Positions 33,091-44,549 of a DNA stretch of 64,000 bases are shown here, piece by piece. This DNA comes from Symbiodinium natans (taxonomy: Eukaryota > Sar > Dinophyceae > Suessiales > Symbiodiniaceae): assembly GCA_905221605.1 (NCBI GenBank), contig CAJNDS010002104.1, positions 397,001 to 461,000 of the forward strand, given 5' to 3'. How positions within the stretch are numbered: the stretch's first letter is position 1; every line of letters starts with the position of its first letter. The position numbers and the translations under genes were made by a program. The notes under the pieces are model-generated. The model saw nothing but the letters and a program-made list of their open reading frames with translations. It was not told where the DNA came from and made no database searches.

Positions 33091-35324
33091 ACTTTCCTCT
33101 TTGCAGTCAGCCTGATCTGCGCTTTGCGCCCTCTCTGCTGCCATGCCTGCACCCGAGCGCATGGGATTCGAAGGAGCAGGAGTGAGAATGCCCCTGTTCA
33201 TGCTGCAAGTTTCTTTGCTGTTCGTGCGGGGCGACGTGAGATCCGTGCTCAGCTTTTTGAAGCTGATATGGATTGTGATTGCAGAAGTCTGCTCAGGGTT
33301 GCGTTGTCCGAACGGATGATCCAGTCATGGACAGAATTCCGCTCACAAAAGTCGCTGTAACCCGATCTTCTTGTGAAGGACGACCCCAGCAACTGGCGAC
33401 ATAAACTGCAACCTGTATAGATGTGCTGCACTGTACGAAGCTCTTCCAGACGCAAGCAAGGATCACGCAGCGCGCCCTTCTGCTGTCGCAGAGCTGCTCA
33501 GCCCACTGCATTGCGAGTGCTTCGATTCCTTCTGCGAGATGTCTGTGCGTGGAGAAGATGCGTGCTGACAAGATGTTGGGTCAAGAGATGGCATGTGCAG
33601 TTGCCCAACTCTGTGGAAACCAAGCGCTTTCTGCCGTGCTCTCTGATTGCATTCTGATAGACTTGAGGTTCGAGCACCGCAGTGAGAATGATGTGTTCAC
33701 TCGAAAGGCACGTCATGACCTCCGACAGAGTTCGCCGTTAGCCACTCTTCCTGACAACAGGTACTTAGTTCGTGGTAAATCAAGGACCTGACTGCCCGGA
33801 TGTGGAGTACCTGTATCAGCTTGTGTCCATTGCAAAGACGTGGCTCTATAGCTCTAAGCCCTAAGACTCTAAGATGCTCTAAAAGCCTCCAAGGCCTCCC
33901 AGTGCCCCCGCAAGCTTTTCCACAGGGTCGCGATGACAAGTCATCTCAGGGCTTCCACGCGCTGAGCTCAGCATCTCTGTGCTCGAGGAGCGGAACGCTT
34001 TCGATGGTTTGCGAAGGATCCCACCACCCTGACATCTTCCCAAACTCTGCATCGTTGCATGTCTCATGCTCAATGCTTTGCCAAGTCCTGCTATGAGAAT
34101 CTGCACTGACCACTGACAGCCTGGCAAGTATCAGTGGCTCGCCTGACTTTCAACCCTCCTCAGACCACACAGCAGCGACACACCAGCATCATGGTCGATG
34201 TGTGGCATCACTACCGCAGCGACAGCCCTCTGCCTTAACACGGCTCACCGAACAAAATCGAGCATGCTTAGCACACCGGCATCATCGGCATCATGAGCCC
34301 TGAGCTTACATTTCCAGAGCTCGTCCCCTCTTGCCCACAGCCTCCGGGTGTTTGCAGCTCCTCTGAAGGCCATCGTGGCACTGGCTCTGCTGCTGGGAAA
34401 TCGGAGAGTTGGATGGCCTCGGATTTCCGCAGGCCCGAGCTGCCCCAATCACAACTGCTAAGCAATCTTAGGCAAAGCTAGAAAACACCAATAAGCACGC
34501 TGCTACGAGGGCTTGGGGCAACATGGTGCAATTCCCAGCACATCAGCAAGGAGCTGTGGTCCGCGTTGGCACGCGTCGCAGGCTCTCTAGCCTTTTCTCA
34601 AGCTTCGACAGATACTTGTCCTGGCACCACGCATCACAACAGCTGACGGCTCATCGATGAATGGAGTCTATATTAATAATATTTTTCTGAACAATACTAA
34701 TATATAATACTAGTATTATGAGTATTTTTGCTCTTATTCTTCAGATTATACAGTCGGCCGAGTTTTTCGGCCTAGAGGCGGTCCACGAACCCCTTTAAAC
34801 CCTGAACCCTTAACCCTAAAGAATGCTCCTATTCCTGCGTCCTGGCTTGTCACCAGGTCGGGCATCGCCGGCCACGATGAGACGGCCTCAACACTCGAGC
34901 GCGCTGCAGAATGGCCAAGCACTTGCCCATGCTCTTTTGCCTGCCCTTGCTTCAAGGTAGGTCACTGAACATCTTTTGAAGCAAGCACTATTACGAAGAC
35001 TACTAGCAGTATTATTAACATGAAAAAGCTTCACTTTTATCATTTCTGGTGATGTTCATATAATTAACCTTAGGTTTTTTTTGCGGTTGTTTGTTTTTTA
35101 CTATTCTCAATTTTGTATATTCTCACTAGTGGTAATCATATTTAGCAAGATTCAGAAAAACAATCAAGCAATATTACTAATGGTATTTAGCAATGTTGCT
35201 AGCAATACTGCTTATGCAGTTCGAAGAGATCGATGCCTGGGTCGGGAATCCGCCCTCCGGCTCCGGCAGAGCAGCTCGGATTGCTGCTGCCCAGTCGCTG
35301 TCGGAATCCTGGCCACGCAGCCTA

Positions 35325-35402
35325 CGGGTTAGGGTTTGGGGTTTTTTTTCCGCTCCCGCATAGCGGCCGAACCGCAGGCGGGGTTTGATTCTGTCGCTCT
35401 TG
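35325..35402 (-). mobile_element. SINE-like fragment joined to CCCTAA
   Basis: Read on minus: AGAATCAAACCCC, about 20 bases, CCGCTATGCGGGAGCGG, eight A, then CCCCAAACCCTAACCC. It has the same order of parts as the fragment at 13,030. Confidence 0.45.
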
Positions 35403-35573
35403 GAGGGAAAAAGCTTCGATCGATCCAGTTGAGGTTTCCTACTCAAACAGTGTAAACCACCCCTAAAAAAAATCTACATAAAGGCTCCACAGAGAAACCC
35501 AAATGGATCAACATAAATTCAAATCTCACTCTAGCTTCGCCCAGTAGCACTCACATAGAGAGTTACAGCTTCA

Positions 35574-35589
35574 AGGGTTTAGGGTTTAG
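35574..35589 (+). repeat. Short TTTAGGG tract
   Basis: Two units. Confidence 0.8.
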
Positions 35590-35767
35590 GCTCCCTGAAA
35601 CGTGCTACTGCAATGATGCCAAACATGAGTACCGGACAGCATGGCTCCAAGTAGAGGATAAGGAAGGGTGAACAGGGAGGGCCATCTTTTTGAGGCAGGC
35701 CGATCCCGAAATCTTCAGGATTTGGATGCCCCCTTGCATCTCCGGCTGTAAGATCTTGAATGTCGTA

Positions 35768-35887
35768 ATGTGGGTTCTTTCCGACATTAGGGATACCTTT
35801 CTGGGATCCTTATTATATTATTTATTATAAGGGAATTCTACTATTTGGGGTCCATTCTAAGGGGTTCCCTATTTCGTAAACCTCCAG
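35768..35887. mobile_element. MITE, GGGTTTCCGAAATTAGGG family
   Basis: Left TGGGTTCTTTCCGACATTAG, right GGTTCCCTATTTCGTAAACC. The AT-rich centre includes TTATTATATTATTTATTATA. Confidence 0.65.
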
Positions 35888-35992
35888 GTAGGGCTCGCCT
35901 CCGCCTTCTCATCTGATGAGGCCGCCCATGCATCCTCCGACCAGACGACGTCTTTCAGATGTGTGCAAACCAAACTTTTGGGCTGTTCCCTA

Positions 35993-36079
35993 CATGGGGG
36001 TTTCTGAGAATGGGGGGCTCCGAGAATATGGATTATAGTATTTGGGCGTATCATACGGGACCCCTGTTTTGACAACATG
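35993..36079. mobile_element. MITE-like, diverged member of the same family
   Basis: It begins CATGGGGGTTTCTGAGAATG and ends ACCCCTGTTTTGACAACATG; the central palindromic symmetry is poor. It lies about 105 bases from the preceding copy. Confidence 0.45.
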
Positions 36080-36094
36080 CCTACATATCAGGCG

Positions 36095-36172
36095 TTAAAC
36101 CCTAAACCCTAAACCCTAAACCCTAAACCCTAAACCCTAAACCCTAAACCCTAAACCCTAAACCCTAAACCC
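36095..36172 (-). repeat. Long CCCTAAA array (about 11 units)
   Basis: Uninterrupted CCCTAAA on plus. Confidence 0.95.
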
Positions 36173-37842
36173 AAGGCCAAAGCAGCCGGTGCAAGGGCCA
36201 CTGGCTCTTCTCCTTCACGGCGCCTGGCCATGCAGGCGTCCACTCTTCCTCAAGCAGGATCCCTCCCCCACATCTTGAATAGGGTTTAGGGGATTTTGTT
36301 TGTGGACCGACTAGCCAGAGCACATCGGGGTTCTGCGGTCCGACGGAGGAGGACTGGAGAAACCTGCCTAGCAGTCTCGCAACCACACTGCAGGGATGCA
36401 AACCTTCGGATTTCGGGTTTGGGGTTTAGGTTTAAGGTCTAGGGCCCCGCAAGCGCGGAGAAACAGGTAACAAAAAGAGCTCAGGTGGCCTCTGAGGGCC
36501 AGGGCACATCTGCCGAACCTTCACCGACACCTCGATGGCCATAAGAGAAGAGGAACTCAGGCGTGTAGTGCATAGTCAGAAAGGGCTTTTTCGGGTAAGT
36601 GAGTGGAAAGACACCTCGCCGGGTTTGGGGGACAACTCATAACGCGGGCCATTCAACAATTGACATTCGGCTCATGCCCGATACATGACCCTGAAACCCT
36701 GGCTTCATGAGCACCAGCTGGACCTAGATTCTCCACTGATCCCTCTTAAGATGCACCCTGACCAGGCTCCCAAACAACACCAACAATCCCCTCAGCCCTG
36801 GCAGGCCCCCAAGGCGTTTTGGGCGTTCCCAGTATCTGAGTTCAGGTGCTAAGCACACGAAGAGCTCGTCGAAATCAGAACAGTTATACATCTCATTTCC
36901 GGTGCTCTCATGGCTTAATGTCTGGGTGCATCTTCAGCAGGGGCTGCAGGCCGGCTTGGATTTACATGCAGGGCTGCGAGGAGTGTGTCAAGAGACCCCC
37001 CATTTCCTGTCTTATGCCAATGCTGAAAGTCCCTTTGATGCGCAACATGACCTGAGCACATGCTCTCTTGCAACCACCTCTAGTGAGTTCGACTGGGTTT
37101 TGCAAGACTACGCAAGTGAGGCACCAGCAGCAAAGTCCGCTTATCTCAGCATGCCAGGTCGCCAATAGCTGCGGGCCAGCTGCCGGTAGCTGCGGGCCAG
37201 CTGCCTTCTGAAGCTGGGCCGGCTGCAAGCCAAGATGACATTGCTCTTTATGAAGCGCAAGTTGCCCTCCAACCTGGCCTCTATGGCTAGGACACCACAT
37301 GATTGGCACAGTGGCCTAGGCCACCTGCTGGGGATCAGCTAAAGGCTAAGGCTTTGCTGTGCTTCGTTCTCAGGTGTTCGACCAAGTCTTCCGAATGATC
37401 CGGCCGTCTGCGTGGACGATGTGCGAGTTCGGCACAAGCAGCTGCTCGCCTCATCTGCAGCCTACGGCACGTTCGCTCGCACTTTTTCCTCCGAGAAGGA
37501 CTGCGGGTCCCCCAACTACTCAGCTGCTGTTCCGGACCACTCCACCATCGAAGGGTTCGGAAAGCTTTGGATCGATGCGGCCTGTCAATTCGGGAGGGGT
37601 TGTGTGGGGGGGGAGAATCGAGGTCGTTTGGGGGGTTCGTCGGCCCGACCCCGGCGCCAAGTAGACAACCCTAGGTGGCCAACGCACAGGGTTTGCAACT
37701 AAGAACGTCTATGCTACGACATCCGGCCTGCTGACGGACAGTGCCAGCATGCGCAATCATTTGACTGATATTTGTATCTAGAGCGAGAAAGTTGGTTCTA
37801 TACTCAAACTGCGCGGCTCCTGAAAAAATCTGGAGCTGGAAA

Positions 37843-39050
37843 GCGCCTGCTCCTGGCTGCAAGTGAAAGCCGCCGTCAGCGCCATGCGGACACCCCTGGA
37901 CACCTTCAGGACCTGCAGGGGCTGTGGCAGTTCGGAGTACCATTCAGAGCTGCTCACAGCGCCCCCTTTGTCTCCAAGCATGTTCCGATATGAAGGCAAC
38001 ACCGACCCTTCTCAACTTGCATAAAAGCAAGCCGACCTTGTGCGGGTTCTCCGCGTCACTGCTGAAAGCCACAACCCGTCCAGCCCGGGGCTCAACCGCC
38101 GCAGCAGGCACAACAACACCGTTGCCCCTTGATTCCTCGGGGAGGAGGGATTCGATTGCACGCAAGCGACAAGAGCAATGCAGTCCAGTCTCCTCGAAGA
38201 TGAACTCACCACCATCGAAGTCCTGCGAAACTGCACGGCAGCAGCGTAGCAAAGCAGCTCTGACTCAAAGGATTGCTGCCGTAAAGCCTACTGATACTGC
38301 AAGTATCCATTGACGAGCAACTGACACTCATCCTCCAGTTAATGTGTCATGGACTCTTGGATCCCAGGTCATGGTCTGCAGAGTTCAAGTACAGCAGGAC
38401 GGTGTACGCGAAGGTGCCATATTGCTCCGTATCCTGGGCATGAGGCATCATCAACAACAGCTGTGCACCCTGACCACGATCTCCTCGCCCCCGTCCCACC
38501 TACTACTCTATCGAACCAGTTCTGCTCCGAAAGGAAGGCTAGTTGGAATCGATTTTATGCCATCCGCACAGCACACACACCCATCCAGGCGCCGGTTCAG
38601 GGCTTATAGGGTTTAGGGACATGGGACACCGAGTCTCAATATGAGAGTGCCAATACTCATCGTGGGTTGTCTGCGCCGTCTTGCTGCCATTGATGTGAGA
38701 GAAGAAGGTCATGTCGTGCCTGGGGTTTCGGCTTAGGGGTTGAGGGCTTGTGGCGTATAGGGTGGACAACCATGGGCAGAATGTGTTGCCTCGAAAGGCT
38801 GGGCCAATGCCAAGCGGCTGAAGCCCTTCCAACGGGACTCCGAAAAGCCTCGAGAAGAGAGCCATCCAATGAGGTTTTTCGGCCCTCCGTGCTGGAAACA
38901 TGTGCGCAAAAGACAAGGTGACAAGCACAAGGCACCGAAGAGTGCCCATTGCATGTCTCCAATTCAGTGGCTTCCGATATGCTCAGGCCGGGCTGCCGCG
39001 ACAGTTGCTTCCGCAGTGCCTGCCGCACCCTGCTGTAGGCCTGGTCGGGT
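37843..39050 (-). CDS. Prolyl-4-hydroxylase-like 2-oxoglutarate/Fe(II) dioxygenase
   Basis: Exon 38,638-38,670 codes TTHDEYWHSHI. It joins through a GA-AG intron to the exon starting at 38,433 (DTEQYGTFAYTVLLYLN), which creates the iron-binding His-x-Asp as HID. Exon 38,037-38,222 follows in phase: DFDGGEFIFEE, then RAGRVVAFSSDAENPHK with the distal iron His. The next exon, from 37,903 downward, is VSRGVRMALTAAFTC, whose Arg fits the 2-oxoglutarate anchor. An upstream exon near 38,950-39,045 (SRVRQALRKQLSRQPGLSIS) probably belongs to the same gene. The enzyme would hydroxylate a protein or small substrate using Fe(II), O2 and 2-oxoglutarate; the substrate is unknown. The GA donor is supported because any other reading loses the metal-binding Asp. 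The N-terminus and stop are not located. Confidence 0.85.
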
Positions 39051-39326
39051 TGCAAAAAATCACAACAAAGTAAGGGTGGTTTAGGGATGTTTGGGGCTCA
39101 CGCAAGGTGTTGCGATTTGCATACGGCAATATCTCCAACGTGGCATCACTGCTCGCTCAGACTTTGTCAGCGCCTGCTGCTGCCCTAGATACATACCTGT
39201 GCAGAAACTGCGATTGTAGCAGAACCCTTCTGCCCCACCTATTCGCCCTAGCTCGTGTCAACAACTATGTCCACGAGCATCAAAGCAGAGGCAGAAGCAG
39301 AAATATCCGTTCTACAACCTGTCATT

Positions 39327-39475
39327 CTACATGGCCTCCACTTGCTTCTGCGTAAACTTCAGGGATTTGAACTCCATGAACATCGTCAGGTTTACGAAGT
39401 TGTCCTGCTGCAGTTCGCTCTTTTCTTTCAGTGTCATGACTGCCACTCCTCGTTGGTCCTTGTAGGAGATGGTCT
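39327..39475 (-). CDS. Unidentified gene, last exon
   Basis: A 149-base exon with a CAG acceptor codes a polar, helical C-terminus (GVAVMTLKEKSELQQDNFVN, then FMEFKSLKFTQKQVEAM) and a TAG stop. The family is not recognised. Its 5' exons should lie above 39.5 kb; a candidate at about 40,130-40,250 (HEVIRERLSNDAVEDGG) could not be joined. Confidence 0.55.
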
Positions 39476-39536
39476 CTGCATGCAGATCCACCACACTTGG
39501 TGGACCCGACCCAGCTCCCCAGGCCTGACCAGGAGG

Positions 39537-39575
39537 GGGTTTAGGGTTTTGGGTTTAGGGTTTAGGGTTTAGGGT
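39537..39575 (+). repeat. TTTAGGG tract
   Basis: About five units, one TTTTGGG. Confidence 0.9.
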
Positions 39576-39815
39576 ACGGGAAGATGTTCGTCAAGGTTGT
39601 CTCTGGCTCTTTGCCATCGCGTCTCTGGTCTTCAACGGTTGCAGTTGCACTGGCAGCGGGGCCAGGAGAAGCCATAGTAGCAGTCGAATGCTGGAAATAG
39701 TAGCGTCCTTGCAGTAGCCATCAGAACATCATCATCATCATCGTCAGCAGCAGCACGTCTGAATGATGCCAGTTCTGATTGGCTGGCAGCGGAATACGCT
39801 CCAAGGGACCTAAAG

Positions 39816-39838
39816 CCTAAACCCTAAACCCTAAACCC
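39816..39838 (-). repeat. CCCTAAA tract
   Basis: Three units on plus. Confidence 0.85.
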
Positions 39839-40486
39839 ACTTTGGCATGCTCCGGAGCAACTCCGTTCCACGACCCGAGCCGTGATGCGTTTCTAGGATT
39901 TGGGACATTTCGACTCTCACACTCGAACCGCACGTCTGCTCAAAATCATGGTCCCCTTTTTGGGAGATTCTGGGCCGCCTTCTAGAAGTGACCCCAAAAG
40001 GGGCGAAGTGACCATATGTGCTATGATCGAATGTATGATAACCTGTAGTTGGGCAAAATTCTCTTGCCGAAAGTGCAAAAATCTTGCGGAGCCTGTCGCT
40101 GCTCCTTTCAGACACCTTTCTTGGGGCCTACGCTCGTCCTATCCAGAAGCAACCACCGAGCACAACAAGCGGAAAGCCACCATCTTCGACCGCATCATTC
40201 GACAGCCTTTCGCGGATCACTTCATGTGCTGTGGAATGTCTGAGTCTGTTGTATATGAAATCAAGGCAAGCACCTTTGTACGACACTGATATGTGTCTAC
40301 ACGTGCTGATTTGTGCTGGAAGCGTACGTATTCTTGTTTTCAAAACTTCATAGTATTGGAATGGCACTATTAATCGGAATCCGAAACAGCGGAAGCGAGC
40401 TGTACCAGAGCAGCAGCAGTAGCAGAAGCAGAAGTAGCAGAAGTGCGGTGCGCGGAGAAAATCTTGCGCCAACTATGAAATGCAAA

Positions 40487-40855
<369 letters not shown>

Positions 40856-40975
40856 ACTAGCAGTCGTCAACTCCATCAGCCGAATGCCAGAGCCAAGCCT
40901 CAGAAACGAGCCACTGCAGGAGTTCTGCAAGCTCCTCTTGGCACAGTGTTGGGATGAATTCTGATTCTGGGTTTC

Positions 40976-41021
40976 GAATTTAGGGTTTAGGGTTTAGGGT
41001 TTAGGGTTTAGGGGTTAGGGC
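40976..41021 (+). repeat. TTTAGGG tract
   Basis: Six units with a terminal variant. Confidence 0.9.
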
Positions 41022-41319
41022 CAAACGGGGCCGTTCGTGTCCTTCACCTCTGCCGCCGGCACAACTCCGTCCAGCACGAAGCGTGCGCAGCGATTGCCGC
41101 GGCGAGGAATTCCACAAAGGCCAAAGCCTAGCACTCCGAAGCCGTCTCCATTACGGCCGCACCAACGCAACCGAAAAACCATCGCACGAGGCAGAACTGC
41201 AGCATGGCCCCCAACAACTGACTACCTTTGATAGCAGCGGAACATCTCACGGGCTCGCAGAAAAGAGGCCGCAGCTTTAAAAAAAAAAATCACCGACATG
41301 GCCTCCTGTTCCATCACCC

Positions 41320-41587
41320 CCAGGCGCCGAGCAGGTTACGTTCCTCACGACGAGGCTGGTGCATCTGCATTCTGCCGAGTACCGCACTTATTCCAAAGGA
41401 GTTGCGGAAGGATAGAAACCTGAACAAGCCCGTGGCCATACATGGCCTGTTAAAGCAAGCTTCATCTGCAGGGCATCTGGAAGGTTTCTTCTGGCACTTG
41501 CCCACACCTCGAAGTCTGTCTGCTTTCCTGGCCGTGGGGGGGGACAAGAGCCGGAAGTGGTCCAAGGAATCTCACGGAAGTCTGCAG

Positions 41588-41647
<60 letters not shown>

Positions 41648-41760
41648 ACTTCGGCCTTTCTGGGATGAAGCCGGTCTTCCTGGATGCTCTGCAGGCTTCC
41701 ATGTGCTCACCAGTATGACAGCGGCTGCGGACACAAGAAGCACCAGCAAAGCCATCCATA
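41320..41760 (-). CDS. Possible membrane protein exons
   Basis: Two minus-strand stretches look coding. About 41,650-41,760 contains a strong membrane helix, WMALLVLLVSAAAVILVSTW. About 41,460-41,530 reads QTDFEVWASARRNLPDALQM. Between them is a 60-base poly-C run. No family is recognised and the borders are unverified. They could belong to the gene ending at 39,327 or to a separate gene. Confidence 0.3.
41588..41647 (+). repeat. Poly-C run of 60 bases
   Basis: Pure C on plus. The length may be affected by sequencing or assembly. Confidence 0.97.
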
Positions 41761-41933
41761 TCCTCAGAGATGGTCTGTATTATGATAAATTATGAAATCG
41801 TTATAACGGCCACATGCACCTTCTGCATGTTGGCATGTTCCTGTGTCTTCCGAGATGCCAGGCGTTGGATCTTGCCTCTGAAGCCGCAGCGGCAGGCTTG
41901 TCTGGGAAGGACTCGGTGGCTCCCCCCCTAATT

Positions 41934-41978
41934 TAAACCCTAAACCCTAAACCCTAAACCCTAAACCCTAAACCCCCA
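41934..41978 (-). repeat. CCCTAAA tract
   Basis: Six perfect units on plus. Confidence 0.95.
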
Positions 41979-42121
41979 AGGGCCTAAGAGGAAGGCCCGG
42001 GAAGGCAGGGAGCAACTCAGGGACATGTGGGGGCTTGGCTTCTTCCCCTTAGTCATCCAACAATACTGATACTCAACTTTCCCCATAGACTGTACTAAAC
42101 TACAAAGAGAACATGGAATGT

Positions 42122-42182
42122 GCACATTTTTTTGTTACCCGCATGGCTGGAGGAACCAGTCCGCAGGGATTTGAACTTTAGG
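42122..42182 (-). mobile_element. SINE-like fragment with box B-like motif
   Basis: Read on minus: AGTTCAAATCCCTG, close to the pol III box B; then CTCCAGCCATGCGGGTAAC; then seven A. Unlike the copy at 13,030, no CCCTAAA follows directly, but an array lies about 145 bases away. Confidence 0.45.
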
Positions 42183-43104
42183 GGCTTAGGGGAGTTTGAA
42201 GTTTGAATATCAGGGGGGTGGGTGAATCCACCCGCCTGGGGCCTTTGGCTCTGTCTTGGCTTCTTCTCGCCGACGCCGGGCGGTGCTCCCCGCCATGATT
42301 GGGGTGCGAGAGAAGCTGAGACAGCCTGAATGACCGCTTTGTGTATTCGCATGACTTGTCTGCTCCTTAACTTGCGCCAAAATGCAGGGCATGCCTCTAG
42401 CCGCACTACACGTTCAACGGCCAGTCTGGGAGATCTAGACAGGGTCGACTGAAATCATCCTGGCGTGTCCTACCCGGCTTCTACTGTCCTGGTCTATGTT
42501 GAAGCTTGACACCGCGGAGCCCGCGATACGTCCAGGCGCTCTGCATAGCTCTTTACATGCTTGGGTCTTGGCTCCCGTCAACTCAAAGTCTCAGGCACCG
42601 AGGCAAGCTGACATCATCAAAGGCACTGCACTTCTTTACTTGAATCCAGGGAGGGCTTGCGACCGCATGTGGGTCACGTTGTGTCACGACATGTCGCGAC
42701 TGTGCCATCTTCGGGCATTGTTCAGCACGGGAGCTGTCGGAACCGTAGAGTCGTAGAGCATCAGAACAATCCGCCAAGAACTATGGAACCAGCCTCGCCG
42801 TTCCCACACCTCCAGTCTAAGCATCCATGAGAAAAACGCTGCTCGCCCACATGGGTATCCCCCTAGGTTCATCCGAGCATCTTACACACCCACTTCCATG
42901 TTATATATTCATTTATATATGCTATAGATATGTATACATATTTTCTAGTCAGCCATAGGATTGAAGCTCTGAGGCCTGGTGGGCTTTGTAGGTCTGCTGT
43001 GCCCAATTGCCAAAGGCACTGATCGAAAGCGGCACGGACAGTCAGAGCAGCTTGCAACACCAACGCATGCTTCCATAGTGCCGTTGGCAAATACTGATAC
43101 CCCA

Positions 43105-43175
43105 GACCCTAAACCCCTAAACACCTAAACCCCTAAACCCCTAAATTTAAACCACTAAACCCTAACCCTAAACCC
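43105..43175 (-). repeat. Degenerate CCCCTAAA array
   Basis: Mostly eight-base CCCCTAAA units, unlike the seven-base units elsewhere. Confidence 0.85.
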
Positions 43176-44122
43176 TGTTCAAACAATTGCCACTATGTTG
43201 CAGAGGCATGCGCAGCTAACAAGCCGCCCGACATCCTGGCCAGGACTGTACATGGTATGCGGAGCCGAAGCATCACCCCAAGACGACCCGCAGAGCTGGT
43301 ACGAGCTGTAGAACAGAGGGTAGACAACGGTATACAGCAGAGTACCTGCCATGTTCTAGCCTCCCGCAACAAGATCGCATCTGGATGTCTAGAGAGGTAG
43401 AATAGGTCACTAGTGGAAGGCGGGGTCACGTGGGACAGGCGCTTGACACGCAAAGGCGCATACTTTGATAGTCACTCAGTTTGCGCACCTTCAGGTTCCA
43501 CATACAGCACGTGCCATCAACATCAACGAACTGGCTAGCAACAAGAAACTTCAAGGTCACAGAGCACGCACACACACACATTGAGCACTCTAGGGGCAAA
43601 CACATTCAAGCGAGTGACATGTGGAAAGCTGTTCAGGCGCATGGCTCCCGAAGAGTACACACATTCGGTGTTCTTGGGGAGAGATTCTGTGATTGAAACT
43701 CTATCAGACTCCATCAGACATCAGCGCTTCTGATTGCAGCACCGATCTAACCTCCATTTCAGTGGCAACATATGTTCAGCGTACATATGCCAGGACCTTC
43801 ACTGCGGCGCGAGTAGCAGAGTAGCATCAGCACTGGTGACTGACGGCCTCCAAACTGAGGCATCTACTTGAAAAGCGCGCGGCAACATCCGGCGAAGCTA
43901 CACCACTGATTCGGAACACTGTTTTGGCCCGCGAGGCAGCACTCAGATCCGCTTCAGAGCTCACTAGACTCGGCTGACCACCCTGAGCTGTGGTGACATG
44001 CAGGCTGCTCACAGCTCGATGCAATCATGTTTCAATGTCTGTCCTCATGCTCACAGGATATCAGACTTTATCCGATTCGAGCATGCGAGCTACAGCAGCA
44101 AAGCCGAGCAAGCCGAGTGCAG

Positions 44123-44137
44123 ACATACATACATACA

Positions 44138-44168
<31 letters not shown>

Positions 44169-44170
44169 GT
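44123..44170 (+). repeat. ATAC microsatellite
   Basis: About 11 CATA units. Confidence 0.95.
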
Positions 44171-44549
44171 ATATATACTTGGTTTATTTATTCATGATAT
44201 GACATTTCTTGTTTGCATATTGTTGTGGGCATCATGGGCAGCCTGGCTCGCATTCTGCGCCCGAGAGTCGGACTGGCATGTGCAGGATTTGTCAAACTCG
44301 GGAGGTGTCACACCTCGTGCGGGCCGTGCATCGCTGCTAAACTCACTAGCGACTTACCAAGCGGAAGACCAAGCCCAACATATATCCTATTTAGTTATTT
44401 ATTTCATATATATATATATAACGGCCAATCATAGATATGACGCCATTATTCACCACAAGGAAGCGGAAAAGCATGGCCGTAGCAAGCCTGATGCATGACA
44501 ACCAGCAGCACCCTGCGGTTCGCCACCAGGTGAGCGAAACGTTGTGGGA

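Larger units (their letters stand above)
31978..37840. other. Region without an identified gene
   Basis: It contains the 5' end of the flavoprotein gene, several MITEs, and weak minus-strand coding signals. The best is near 34,255-34,425, where RGAANTRRLWARGDELWKCK leads into HDADDAGVLSMLDF, faintly like an EF-hand loop. AT-rich blocks are at 34,660-34,740 and 34,975-35,215. No junction was verified and no family assigned. Confidence 0.3.
42183..44500. other. Region with weak coding signals only
   Basis: A minus stretch near 42,965-43,080 (VLQAALTVRAAFDQCLWQLG) may be an exon. The rest shows no recognisable family. It includes a degenerate CCCCTAAA array (43,105) and an ATAC microsatellite (44,123). 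Confidence 0.3.
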
